Assembly: GCA_000283575.1 (NCBI GenBank)
Contig: AP012044.1
Span: 4,092,001 to 4,156,000, forward strand
Length of the DNA stretch: 64,000 nucleotides
Source of the DNA: Oscillibacter valericigenes Sjm18-20
GTDB taxonomy: Bacteria; Bacillota; Clostridia; Oscillospirales; Oscillospiraceae
Direction: 5' to 3'
Shown piece by piece: positions 7,595-15,768 of this stretch. Each line of letters starts with the position of its first letter. Position 1 is the stretch's first letter. The notes below the pieces were generated by a model, which made no database searches, was not told the DNA's origin, and saw nothing but the letters and a program-made list of their open reading frames with translations. A program made the position numbers and the translations under genes.

Positions 7595-9367
7595 TTAGTT
7601 TCCATAGGCACGGATGTTTTTCCCCACAAGTCTGAAGGTGCAGCGCGACAGAGTCTCCGCGGTACAGAAGCTGCCCGGTCCTATGGTGACAACTGTTTTC
7701 GGGTAGACGGTGTCGCTGCGCAGATAACAGACGGAACAATCGCTGAGCTGCAACTCAATCGCCGTCAGCTGCTTTTCCAACCGCTGCTCCTTAATGGCAA
7801 GCCCCGTCAGGCGCAGACGGTACTTGGACTGAGTAATCATTCTGAGAAATTCATCCATCTGCCCCTCATTGCGGGATAGTATCTCCCGCAGCGACTTCAT
7901 TTCCTCCCGAATATTATTCTGACGGAGTTCGATCTCCAGACGAGATTCCCTGCGGCAGGGATATTCACCCAGAGTAATCTGTGTACTGCGCTCAGACTTG
8001 CTGCCGATAATCTTTGCTTCGATGTAACGGGCGGCCACTATACCACCGCCCACTATTACGCCCCGCCCGTTGGTTATGCTTATGTGATCGTCGCTGTACA
8101 AATAGGCGCAGATAGCGCACTCCGATGTAATTGCCTTACCGGCATACACGATGCAGTGCTCCAGATATTTTGCGCTCACGCTTTCCCCCGCTCGGATCGT
8201 GGCCTCGTCCTCTCCCACAACTCCGGCAAGAATAATCACGTTTTTATCCGCCTGAATGTAGGAGTTTTCCACGGAGCCCCAAATAACCACCGAGCCGGAG
8301 GCTCGGATTACATTCAGACGCAGCACATCGCCCATAATCCACACATCCCCGTCAAAGTCGATGGTATCCGCGTCCTCGTCCAGCCCATCCTCCACAGTGT
8401 ACGTCTGCTGCACATGAAAACAGCCGTCTTCGAAATAAAGATATCCTTCCGTCGCGGCAACCAGCGTCTCCCCGTCGGTCATCGTGGTGTTCTTTCCAGC
8501 CAGAAGGACGCCCTCCTCCACTGGAGTCGACGGCAGCACCATACCCTGAACATCCCTGCCGGGAGCACCGGGACGGGCAGGCGTTTTGTGGCAAATCGGC
8601 GTTCCTTTGCTGATCTTGTCGAGGTATTCCGGATTCAGCATGGCCGCAATCCGCATTTCTTCATTTTGCGGCATATGAGGCTCCCTCGAAAAAAGCTCCT
8701 GAACGAAACCGTCCCGGCTTTTTCCGGGCAGGGTTCCGCAGGCCACCAGTATAATCTGGAAATAAACCTGCTCATCCGCAATGCGCTTAAGCGCCTCCGT
8801 ATCAACTCCGGAGTTCACCATGTATGCGTCCAGCAGTTCCCATAGCTCCTGCATCTCCACTGGTTTACCGCCGCCCACCGGAGGAAACACCATAAGCCAC
8901 GCGGCCATACGGTTCTGCGCAAGATAGAGGATGGGCTTTGCATTTGATTGGAGCTTCCGCTTTCCATCTTCAGCGTGACTGGTTCGGTAGTGTTCATTTG
9001 CCGCCGTGAGTAAGCGGACCGTACACCGCATGGATTCGGAGGTCAACTGCTTGGGATCCAGCGGAGGCGCATAATTTTCATCAGCGAGGGACAGCTTCGG
9101 CGACCGCGCCGGCGTCTTTCGTCCGGTCTGCCACTCCCGCCAGAGATCCATCAGGCGCGTATTGGGCGGAGGGTAAATGCCCCCCGGAACGCGTTCCTCC
9201 GGCTCCGGCAACGGGGTTGGTTCAGCCGGTTCGACCATTGGAACCGGATATCCCCCGTCAGAGGCGTCCGGTTTTCCCTGATAAGGGTCTGTGGGCACTG
9301 ATTCCTCTTGCCGGGAACCGGATCTTCTCTGCTCTTTCATGCGCAGCCACTTTTCCGCATAATCCAT
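7595..9367 (-). CDS. FapA/DUF342 family protein, 590 aa
   Basis: The N-terminal 100 residues are Pro/charged and low in complexity. The FapA core follows: the GTPICHKTPARPGAPGRDVQG segment area (about 275-300), then a right-handed beta-helix of short repeats (DFDGDVWIMGDV, GSVVIWGSV, NVIILAGVVG). A C-terminal coiled coil with long charged helices precedes a final hydrophilic beta part. FapA proteins are polymerising or membrane-associated, and some inhibit flagellar assembly, but many Clostridia have copies without flagella. Here the neighbour is a lone CheY-like protein, so a signalling or surface role is possible but unproven. Confidence 0.85.
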   Translation of the reverse strand: MDYAEKWLRMKEQRRSGSRQEESVPTDPYQGKPDASDGGYPVPMVEPAEPTPLPEPEERVPGGIYPPPNTRLMDLWREWQTGRKTPARSPKLSLADENYAPPLDPKQLTSESMRCTVRLLTAANEHYRTSHAEDGKRKLQSNAKPILYLAQNRMAAWLMVFPPVGGGKPVEMQELWELLDAYMVNSGVDTEALKRIADEQVYFQIILVACGTLPGKSRDGFVQELFSREPHMPQNEEMRIAAMLNPEYLDKISKGTPICHKTPARPGAPGRDVQGMVLPSTPVEEGVLLAGKNTTMTDGETLVAATEGYLYFEDGCFHVQQTYTVEDGLDEDADTIDFDGDVWIMGDVLRLNVIRASGSVVIWGSVENSYIQADKNVIILAGVVGEDEATIRAGESVSAKYLEHCIVYAGKAITSECAICAYLYSDDHISITNGRGVIVGGGIVAARYIEAKIIGSKSERSTQITLGEYPCRRESRLEIELRQNNIREEMKSLREILSRNEGQMDEFLRMITQSKYRLRLTGLAIKEQRLEKQLTAIELQLSDCSVCYLRSDTVYPKTVVTIGPGSFCTAETLSRCTFRLVGKNIRAYGN

Positions 9368-9996
9368 TCCAGCTCACATCCTCTGCATAATTTTTACCGG
9401 CGGACAGCCGCACGTGGTTAAGGGGCCGATGTGGAAGGTCCGTTCGCGTGTACCTGCCAGAGCAGCAGTTATTTAAAATCCATTTTTCTATAATTAATAT
9501 ATCATTTGATTTCAAAAGAAACAATCCTTTTTAAACGCATTGTAATTGCGCTGTTATCAATTGCAGGCGGCTCAACCCATTTTGGTATGTTTCAATACAC
9601 ACCTGTCTTGGATATATTGCAAGCTGATGCGCATTTATTGTATATGGAAAACAAAAATATAAACCATCGTCTGTACTTCCGTTAGCTTTTCTACCCTGAA
9701 AAATTTTTTTAATGTACGCGCCCATACATCTTCTCCCAATACTGCGCTTAGTAACGTAGACGCATCTGTCGTCGGAGCAAAGTCCGTTTCGCTCGTAAAC
9801 GCCCTGCGGGCTTTTCCCGCTCCGTTCCCTTGCTCCTCCTTTTTCCGCCGCAAACGCTTCGCTGGTTTCCGGCGGAGGGGGACGGGGAATGCAAGCAAAG
9901 TCCGCTTCGCTTGTATACGCCAGACGCGACCGCAAAAACGACTCCCGTGGGCGGCTTTCTCCCCTCCGCCCGCGGGAGACAGGGGAGGAATTTATT
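9368..9996. other. Gene-poor stretch with a GC-rich direct repeat
   Basis: The left half is AT-rich and should carry the fapA promoter on the minus strand. From about 9,770 the composition turns GC-rich with purine/pyrimidine bias and holds two copies of a 27-base repeat, listed separately. The frames running through it on either strand have no recognisable product and show no ribosome binding site. Confidence 0.5.
9777..9920. repeat. Two direct copies of a 27-base GC-rich motif
   Basis: GCAAAGTCCGTTTCGCTCGT followed by AAACGCC (near 9777-9803) recurs as GCAAAGTCCGCTTCGCTTGT followed by ATACGCC (near 9894-9920), about 117 bases apart in the same orientation. The intervening DNA is a low-complexity, pyrimidine/purine-skewed block. 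It looks like a dispersed intergenic repeat rather than coding sequence. Confidence 0.6.
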
Positions 9997-10569
9997 TTGA
10001 AAAAAACAACCGACTATGAACTGAATCAATGGGAAAAAACAGACCGCATCCTGATGGACGACTTCAACGCCGATAACGCCAAGATTGAACAGGCATTGGC
10101 GGGTCTGAACAATCAGCACCTTGTGCAGCTGCGCTGCGCGGAGTTTGCAAAGGGCGCCACCGGTTTTTCCGGCATTGAATTTGACCTGAGCGACTTTGAC
10201 CAGACGCAGTGGACGGCGCTTCTGCTGGAGGTGGGCGCCAATGTAAACGGCAACCTGTACCTCCATCTCAACGACAGCAGTTCCCTGGAAAGCCATTGTT
10301 ATTACAGCTATTCCTCGGACAACGTCATCGTCCACAACACCGTCAAAAATTCTCTGGCGACCATCTACAATCGGACGGGCACGCTGATCGTCATGGTGCT
10401 GGGCCATGCCCTTGTATCCACCGTCCCGGTGTTTGCAATCAGTCCCACCATCGCCTACGGAAGCATGTACCCGGGGTCGGCGGGGGTCAAAAAGCTGACG
10501 CTGACGGCAAGCTCCACACCCCTCACGTTTTCGCAGGCCAGCCACATTGCGCTGTGGGGGGTGAGATGA
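9997..10569 (+). CDS. Phage-tail-like protein, 190 aa, orphan
   Basis: The N-terminus (KKTTDYELNQWEKTDRILM then DDFNADNAKIEQAL) is the pattern seen at the start of tail-fibre or baseplate-associated proteins of Firmicutes prophages. The rest is a beta-rich domain rich in Ser/Thr/Asn with no motif I can name. The start is a TTG seven bases after AGGGGAGGAA, the point where the phage-like N-terminus begins; an upstream in-frame ATG lies in the repeat and has no such site. No capsid, portal, lysis or integrase gene is nearby, so this is a remnant or a domesticated tail-type gene. It overlaps the next small gene by four bases. Confidence 0.65.
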   Translation: MKKTTDYELNQWEKTDRILMDDFNADNAKIEQALAGLNNQHLVQLRCAEFAKGATGFSGIEFDLSDFDQTQWTALLLEVGANVNGNLYLHLNDSSSLESHCYYSYSSDNVIVHNTVKNSLATIYNRTGTLIVMVLGHALVSTVPVFAISPTIAYGSMYPGSAGVKKLTLTASSTPLTFSQASHIALWGVR

Positions 10570-10682
10570 TGGAAATTCAGGTGCTGGTGGTGCATCCCGA
10601 CAACTCCCGCACGGTGGAGTCCCGGGAGGCGCCGGACGACTGGTTCGACGCCTCTTCCGAGACGGAGCAGGACGCGGAATAA
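10566..10682 (+). CDS. Small acidic protein, 38 aa, unknown
   Basis: An ATG overlaps the stop of the phage-tail-like gene (ATGATGG), and the frame runs 38 codons to a TAA just before a strong terminator. The product begins MMEIQVLVVHP and ends in a strongly acidic tail (SSETEQDAE). Tight coupling to the upstream gene and the terminator directly behind it support translation. No family recognised; a tail-assembly accessory is one possibility. Confidence 0.5.
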   Translation: MMEIQVLVVHPDNSRTVESREAPDDWFDASSETEQDAE

Positions 10683-10721
10683 AAAAAGGTTCCCCCGGCG
10701 AAAGCCGGGGGAACCTTTTTT
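10681..10721. terminator. Bidirectional rho-independent terminator
   Basis: GGTTCCCCCGGC and GCCGGGGGAACC form a 12-bp GC-rich stem with a GAAA loop, followed by six T on the plus strand and preceded by seven A (T on the minus strand). It separates the convergent phage-tail-like unit and the S-layer gene and can stop both. Confidence 0.93.
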
Positions 10722-10765
10722 GATTTGTTTGATACCGTGTCAAATCACACGATCAGCCGTCGCGA

Positions 10766-13700
10766 TTAAGCGAGAGTCAGAGTGTAGTTGAAGCTGCTCG
10801 CATTATCGGCGTTCGCAATCGTGGCCGACAGATTAGCTGCAGGAGACGTCACACCAGAGGTGGCATCCACGATCAGCGTTGCGGGAACGGTCAGGGTACC
10901 GTCGCCGGTGGTAGGAGCAGTAGTAACTTTGATGGTCACAGAGGTGTTGGAGCTGTTCCAGACCCACTTGTCAGCCGCTTCAATTGCAAAGCTGCTAGCG
11001 GTCGCGGTGGGAACAAACGTAGCTTTCACAACAGGAGCGGAGAAGTTGAAGGTGATGGTATCGCCAGCGCTCCACTTGGCATCATTGTCAGCATCCACGG
11101 TCTGGATGTTGCTGATCTCCACAGGATCGGTGTCGGTAATGGAGGTCACGTTGGCGGGTTTCACCTCAACGCTCTTGTCCAGAGTGATCGTCGCGGTAGC
11201 AGTGGCCTTGGTAGCAGCGGTGTTCGCGAAGTAGAAGGTGACAGCCTGACCGTCGATATTGGCGTTGACCTTCAAGCCCTTGGTCAGGGCAGTACCCAGA
11301 GCGTTGTCCAGTTCCGCAGTCAGCGTGACGACGGCGTTCTTGGGCAGAGTCAGCTGGGTGTTAAGAGCGTTGGCCGTAATAGACAGCTGATAATCGCCGA
11401 TGGTAGCCTTGTTGTCGCCGGTGTAGCCCAGAGCCGTCAGGCTGGTGGTCGCAGCAGCAGCCATGCCATCGAAGGTGTACTGCTCGGTCAGCTTGCTCAG
11501 GCCGGTGATCTCAACGACCACAGCGCTGTTACCCGCAGGAACGGAGGCAGTAATATCATTATCATCAAGCACAAACTTATTCGGATTCTTGGTATAAGTT
11601 GCAAGGGTAGAGGGGACAACCGTGTTCTTAGTATCAGTGCCGCTCTTATTGGCAGTGTAGTCAAAGACATCCGCAGACAGAACCGTGCTGTGATCAGAGC
11701 TCTTGACATAGAACGTCAATGCGGTATCGGATGCGGTTCTGCTGATCGTGGTGGGAGCCGCGGTAGTGAAAGCACTATCAGCATACAGCACGCCGTCAGA
11801 CACATACACGGTCTTGCCAGCGGCAGTAGAGGCATCCTTATCAACGTACAGGACATTGACATCGGAGACAGAGGTTCCAGTGACGTCGATGGTCACAGTA
11901 TCGCCAGCCTCAATGCCAATAACAGCCTTGGTATCTCTGTACGTAGTCTTGCCGGCGCCCACATTGGTAGTCGCATTCACAGCCGCAACAACACCATTCA
12001 CAAGGATATCATAGGTAACGGTGACAGCTGCAGTGGTGGGAACGAAGCTGGCGCGAGCCACGGTCAGATTCACGATGGCATTATTGGCAACTGCAGAAGC
12101 AGTGTACGTAACGGTGGCATTGGTGCCAGCATAGTTACCGCTGCTGGAGCCGCCGCCGGCCTTGTTAGCGGTGATGAACAGGTAGGAAATGGAGCCGGAA
12201 CCGGAGTTGTCGGAGCCATTGTAGATGTAGGACACGGTGAAGCCGGAGACAACGTTGTCATTCAGGGCGTCCTTCATTTCCTTCAGGGTGCTGTAGGTCA
12301 CGCCGTCGTCGGTGTACAGATCGATGACCTGAGCGTTCTTGGCGTTCAGCTCAGCACCGGTCGCACCACCGTTGACGGAGGTAGCGCTGGTGAAGTAGGT
12401 GTCGCTGATGATGTCGCCCTTCACCAGAGAGTCCCCGCTGTAGACGGAGGTGATCTTGTTGGTCTTGATGTACTTGCTCAGGGTGTACACACCAGTGGAC
12501 TCGTTCTTGCTGTAGGTGAAGAAGCAATCGTTGTAGGAGGTGTCAGTCACATCCTTGCTCAGCTGGCAATCGGTCAGCTTCTCGCCGTTGATATAAGCGG
12601 TGAACATAGCCACGCGCTTGCTGTCGGCGTTGTTGACGTGATTGGTAACCTTCTGGAAGTACAGCAGGTTCGCGGTGTTGGCAGCATCGTCGTCGTTGGG
12701 GATAACCACAGCGAGGATCTTGTCGCCGTCTTTGTTCACGATGTAGCTCAGGGGATACTGCTTGGTAGAATCGGTCTTGCTTCCGACCTCGGTGACGCCG
12801 TTGTTCACGGTGATGCCGGTCACGTCGCCGTCGTCGTCCTTGGAGACGAAGATGAACTTGACGTTGGCGTCAAAGTAGACCTTATTCCGGCCGGTGCCGA
12901 TCAGAGCGGAGGAAGCGCCGGACAGAACGTACTTGTCTGCGGTCTCAGTAGCAGCATAAACGTGGACGTTCTTGTTCTGGGTCAGAACGGTCTTGTTGGC
13001 GACCAGCTTGTAGTCTGCGCTGTTGGAGGTGCTGGTCTCATATTCATAGACCTTGCCCTGCTGAGCAGACTCATCGCCAACGGGATAGGTGGGGTTGGTA
13101 CCCAGGTTCAGGGACAGCTCGTTGCCGTTGGAATCCCAGCCCTTGGCGTACTTGACGATCTTGCCGTCAGACAGAGAGCTGTAGATCTCGTCAATGATGA
13201 TCGCGCTGTTGGAAGCGGTCACGTCCTTGACATAGATGGCATAGCCATAAGCGTCCAGATAGACAGTGGTATCGGTAGAGGAGTTGATCTTCGTGGAACC
13301 GGTCAGTTCCTTGTCCTCAGAAGTCCACAGTTTGGACATCTTATAGGCGGTACCGGCGACGGTGATGCCGTTGACGGTCGTGTTGTCGCTCTTCACCTTG
13401 ATGTTGCTCAGGCTGCCGGTGGCGGTCTGAGGAGCAGCGGCGGAGAACACGCGATAGCTGCTGCCGTCCTTCACGGGAACGATCAGCACGTAATCGTCGG
13501 CCTTCAGATCTTTCACAGAGGTCCACGCATCGTCGTCGTCCTTCACGGAAGTGACGGAGGAGACATTGGGATAGTTGGACTTGACACTGGTGCCCAGGAA
13601 GGTGTCTTCCACGGTCTTCAGAGTCACTTCGGTGCTCTTGACCGTGTTGATCTTCATGAGCTGAGTGTACACCAGGACGAAGGATTCAATGGTATCCGCA

Positions 13701-14800
13701 TTGTCGTCGTCCAGATAAGCCTCGACCAGAACGCCGTTGGCGGTCAGATCAGCGATCTCTTCCAGCTTGCCGGCATTGGTAGTGGCAGTGAAAGCCACGT
13801 CCTTGCCGTTCACGGTGTAGTAAGAAGAGGAGACCTTGAAGTCCTTCAGGCCCATATCCTTCACCTTGTCGGCCTTGGTGTCGCCATTGGCCTCGGTGGT
13901 GTAGGAATAATCGGGAGTCAGGGCATAGGTGCCGATCTTCACGTTCTTGTAGCTCCACTGGTTGGAGGGACGGCCGAAATCGTCGGTCGCAGTTCCGTCA
14001 GCGGTCAGCTTCAGATCGGTGAAGTGCTCCTCGCCGAACTGCAGGGTCAGATAAGCGCTGTTGTTGCCCGCATCCTGGCCCTTGATGTTGGCGTTGATCT
14101 TGGAGTTGTTGTTGGTGACATAGCTGTAGGAAGTGTTGCCAACGGTGACCTGAGCATCGCCGGTCTTGACGTTCACGGTGGAGCCGGTGTACTCGACCTC
14201 GGTGGCCTTCAGGGTGTTCAGAGCCAGCAGGCAGGCGGACTCACGGTCCACGGTGTCGTTGGGCTTGAAAGCGGTGGCGAAGTCATTGAACAGGCCAGCC
14301 TTCTGGCTCAGCTTGGCCACGTTCATGGTCCAGCCGGAACCGGTGAAGTGTTCGATGCTGCCGTCATAACCCAGAGCGCCCAGCAGCATCTTGCTGAAAG
14401 CGGAGCCGGACAGGGCGGCGGTAGGACGGAAGGTACCGTCGGTGTAGCCGTCAATGTAGTGGGCGGTCTTGCAGTAGCTGATGACTGCAGCAAAGGTGTT
14501 GGTCACGGCAACGTCCTTATAGGGGGCGGCGGTGGCCGACAGGTTGGCGGCGGCATCGGCGCCGATCATCAGGGAAACGATGATCTTGGCGGCAGCACCG
14601 CGGGTCAGAGCCCCGGTGGGCTTAAAGGAACCGTCCTCATAGCCGGTGATAATGCCCAGCTTGTTGAGGACTGCGACTGCTTCCTCGTACTGGACCTCAC
14701 CCTTATCGGTGAGATCGTCGTAGTCGGTGGCGCTGGCGCTGATGGTGACCAAAGAAAGGGTCATCGCCAGAGACAGTACCAGGGAAAGGAACTTCTTCAT
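10766..14800 (-). CDS. S-layer protein with SLH domains, 1344 aa
   Basis: A signal peptide (MKKFLSLVLSLAMTLSLVTI, cleaved after ASA near residue 24) precedes three S-layer-homology domains (about 34-80, 92-146, 155-200; motifs GIITGYEDGSFKP, YIDGYTDGTFRP). SLH domains anchor proteins to cell-wall polymers. The remaining 1,100 residues are a Ser/Thr/Asn/Asp-rich, almost cysteine-free beta protein with acidic DDDD-type clusters that may bind calcium, and Ig-like repeats toward the C-terminus. Codon use is strongly biased, as in very highly expressed genes. AAGGAGGAAAATCC precedes the ATG. It is probably the main S-layer subunit of the cell. Confidence 0.9.
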   Translation of the reverse strand: MKKFLSLVLSLAMTLSLVTISASATDYDDLTDKGEVQYEEAVAVLNKLGIITGYEDGSFKPTGALTRGAAAKIIVSLMIGADAAANLSATAAPYKDVAVTNTFAAVISYCKTAHYIDGYTDGTFRPTAALSGSAFSKMLLGALGYDGSIEHFTGSGWTMNVAKLSQKAGLFNDFATAFKPNDTVDRESACLLALNTLKATEVEYTGSTVNVKTGDAQVTVGNTSYSYVTNNNSKINANIKGQDAGNNSAYLTLQFGEEHFTDLKLTADGTATDDFGRPSNQWSYKNVKIGTYALTPDYSYTTEANGDTKADKVKDMGLKDFKVSSSYYTVNGKDVAFTATTNAGKLEEIADLTANGVLVEAYLDDDNADTIESFVLVYTQLMKINTVKSTEVTLKTVEDTFLGTSVKSNYPNVSSVTSVKDDDDAWTSVKDLKADDYVLIVPVKDGSSYRVFSAAAPQTATGSLSNIKVKSDNTTVNGITVAGTAYKMSKLWTSEDKELTGSTKINSSTDTTVYLDAYGYAIYVKDVTASNSAIIIDEIYSSLSDGKIVKYAKGWDSNGNELSLNLGTNPTYPVGDESAQQGKVYEYETSTSNSADYKLVANKTVLTQNKNVHVYAATETADKYVLSGASSALIGTGRNKVYFDANVKFIFVSKDDDGDVTGITVNNGVTEVGSKTDSTKQYPLSYIVNKDGDKILAVVIPNDDDAANTANLLYFQKVTNHVNNADSKRVAMFTAYINGEKLTDCQLSKDVTDTSYNDCFFTYSKNESTGVYTLSKYIKTNKITSVYSGDSLVKGDIISDTYFTSATSVNGGATGAELNAKNAQVIDLYTDDGVTYSTLKEMKDALNDNVVSGFTVSYIYNGSDNSGSGSISYLFITANKAGGGSSSGNYAGTNATVTYTASAVANNAIVNLTVARASFVPTTAAVTVTYDILVNGVVAAVNATTNVGAGKTTYRDTKAVIGIEAGDTVTIDVTGTSVSDVNVLYVDKDASTAAGKTVYVSDGVLYADSAFTTAAPTTISRTASDTALTFYVKSSDHSTVLSADVFDYTANKSGTDTKNTVVPSTLATYTKNPNKFVLDDNDITASVPAGNSAVVVEITGLSKLTEQYTFDGMAAAATTSLTALGYTGDNKATIGDYQLSITANALNTQLTLPKNAVVTLTAELDNALGTALTKGLKVNANIDGQAVTFYFANTAATKATATATITLDKSVEVKPANVTSITDTDPVEISNIQTVDADNDAKWSAGDTITFNFSAPVVKATFVPTATASSFAIEAADKWVWNSSNTSVTIKVTTAPTTGDGTLTVPATLIVDATSGVTSPAANLSATIANADNASSFNYTLTLA

Positions 14801-15037
14801 GGATTTTCCTCCTTAAAGATTTACCGTTTTCGCCCAACCGCATCGGTTTGAGACATATGCTTTCCTCTTGACCGTCGTTTTGGGGAATCGCACGGGCCTT
14901 TCTGCGCTTTGATCCGGCTTCCACGGTATTAATTTGAACATCCAAGGAGGCTTCTCGTTGCCCGGCGCACATACCGTGGCTAGCCGGTCCCGTATCTGCT
15001 CCGGGAAAAAATGGGCCCCTTCTTCTGTTCATTCTGG
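14801..15037 (-). promoter_or_regulatory. Long 5' leader of the S-layer gene
   Basis: From the predicted promoter (minus 10 box at 15038-15043) to the ATG the leader is about 230 nt and holds no gene. Long, stable leaders are common for S-layer mRNAs. No known riboswitch motif was recognised. Confidence 0.45.
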
Positions 15038-15066
15038 ATTCTAGCAGATTGAAAACTGGAAAGCAA
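15038..15066 (-). promoter_or_regulatory. Predicted sigma-A promoter of the S-layer gene
   Basis: On the minus strand TTGCTT (15061-15066) and TAGAAT (15038-15043) are separated by exactly 17 bases, a good vegetative promoter, facing the S-layer gene. Confidence 0.6.
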
Positions 15067-15296
15067 TAGCAGGAAGACGGATGTAACATAAACGTAATAT
15101 TGTGAGAATCTGTTCTAGCAGGCGAGACAGCAATTTAAATTGCGCGGTTTCTGCTTCCACCAGAAAATTACAAGACTGCCCCGATAAAAAACATTGTATG
15201 TTCTCCGGAAATTGCCGTAAAGATTGCAGTCTGTCTACAAGTGCACCGGTTAACCGGACAGAACACCTGCTCCCAAAATGCGTAAACAGCGCAGCA

Positions 15297-15331
15297 AAAA
15301 GCCGACGGGTTAAGAGTATCCGTCGGCTTTC
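15297..15331 (-). terminator. Terminator after the zinc-ribbon gene
   Basis: AAAGCCGACGG and CCGTCGGCTTT pair around a short loop; on the minus strand a run of T follows. It lies about 30 bases past the zinc-ribbon stop codon and insulates it from the S-layer promoter region. Confidence 0.8.
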
Positions 15332-15360
15332 AAGTGCCATTTATCATGGTCGCTCAAGCA

Positions 15361-15654
15361 TCAGTGCCGCTCGGCCTGTATTTCCGCGAAACATTCGCTG
15401 CAATAAACGGGGCGATCTCCACTGGGCTTAAAGGGGACCTTGCACGGTTTTCCGCAGCGGGCACATACCGCGTCATACATGACACGCTCACCATTTTGCG
15501 CACCGTTCCGCTGCGCCTTGCGGGCTCTCCTGCACTCTGGGCAACGCTTTGGTTCGTTTTGAAATCCTTTCTCAGCATAGAATTCCTGTTCGTCGGCAGT
15601 CCAGATAAATTCCTTTCCGCATTCAGCACAGATCAGCACTTTGTCTTGAAACAT
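15361..15654 (-). CDS. Zinc-ribbon domain protein, 97 aa
   Basis: Four pairs of cysteines are arranged as zinc ribbons: CAEC (9-12), CPEC (38-41), CARC and CSEC. This matches the small CxxC-x17-CxxC proteins widespread in Clostridia, whose function is unknown but which are proposed to bind zinc and nucleic acid or protein. It is a single-gene unit with its own promoter, an inverted repeat over the start of transcription, and a terminator. A good ribosome binding site (GGAGG in CTGGAGGATA) precedes the ATG. Confidence 0.85.
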   Translation of the reverse strand: MFQDKVLICAECGKEFIWTADEQEFYAEKGFQNEPKRCPECRRARKAQRNGAQNGERVMYDAVCARCGKPCKVPFKPSGDRPVYCSECFAEIQAERH

Positions 15655-15677
15655 TTATTGTATCCTCCAGTTCAGCT

Positions 15678-15704
15678 CTAATATGCAACTAATTTGCATA
15701 TTAG
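15678..15704 (-). promoter_or_regulatory. Operator-like inverted repeat upstream of the zinc-ribbon gene
   Basis: CTAATATGCAA and TTGCATATTAG are perfect 11-bp arms around a 5-base spacer. It begins directly after the minus 10 box, covering the predicted transcription start, the classic place for a repressor site. Confidence 0.65.
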
Positions 15705-15705
15705 A

Positions 15706-15734
15706 ATAATAGCACGCAATTGAGTGTATGTCAA
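15706..15734 (-). promoter_or_regulatory. Sigma-A promoter of the zinc-ribbon gene
   Basis: On the minus strand a perfect TTGACA (15729-15734) and TATTAT (15706-15711) are spaced by 17 bases. Confidence 0.75.
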
Positions 15735-15768
15735 TACCATATCGGCCGGTACCTTCAGGGAATCGATA

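Noticed and set aside
9997-10682. A complete prophage
   Set aside because: No integrase, terminase, capsid or lysis genes on either side.
9748-10743. 331-codon minus-strand frame across the repeat and the tail-like gene
   Set aside because: Antisense to the better-supported plus-strand genes; low-complexity start and no ribosome binding site.
11690-14851. 1053-codon open frame on the plus strand opposite the S-layer gene
   Set aside because: It results from the strong codon bias of the S-layer gene; it has no ribosome binding site and a repetitive Gly/Val/His-rich product.
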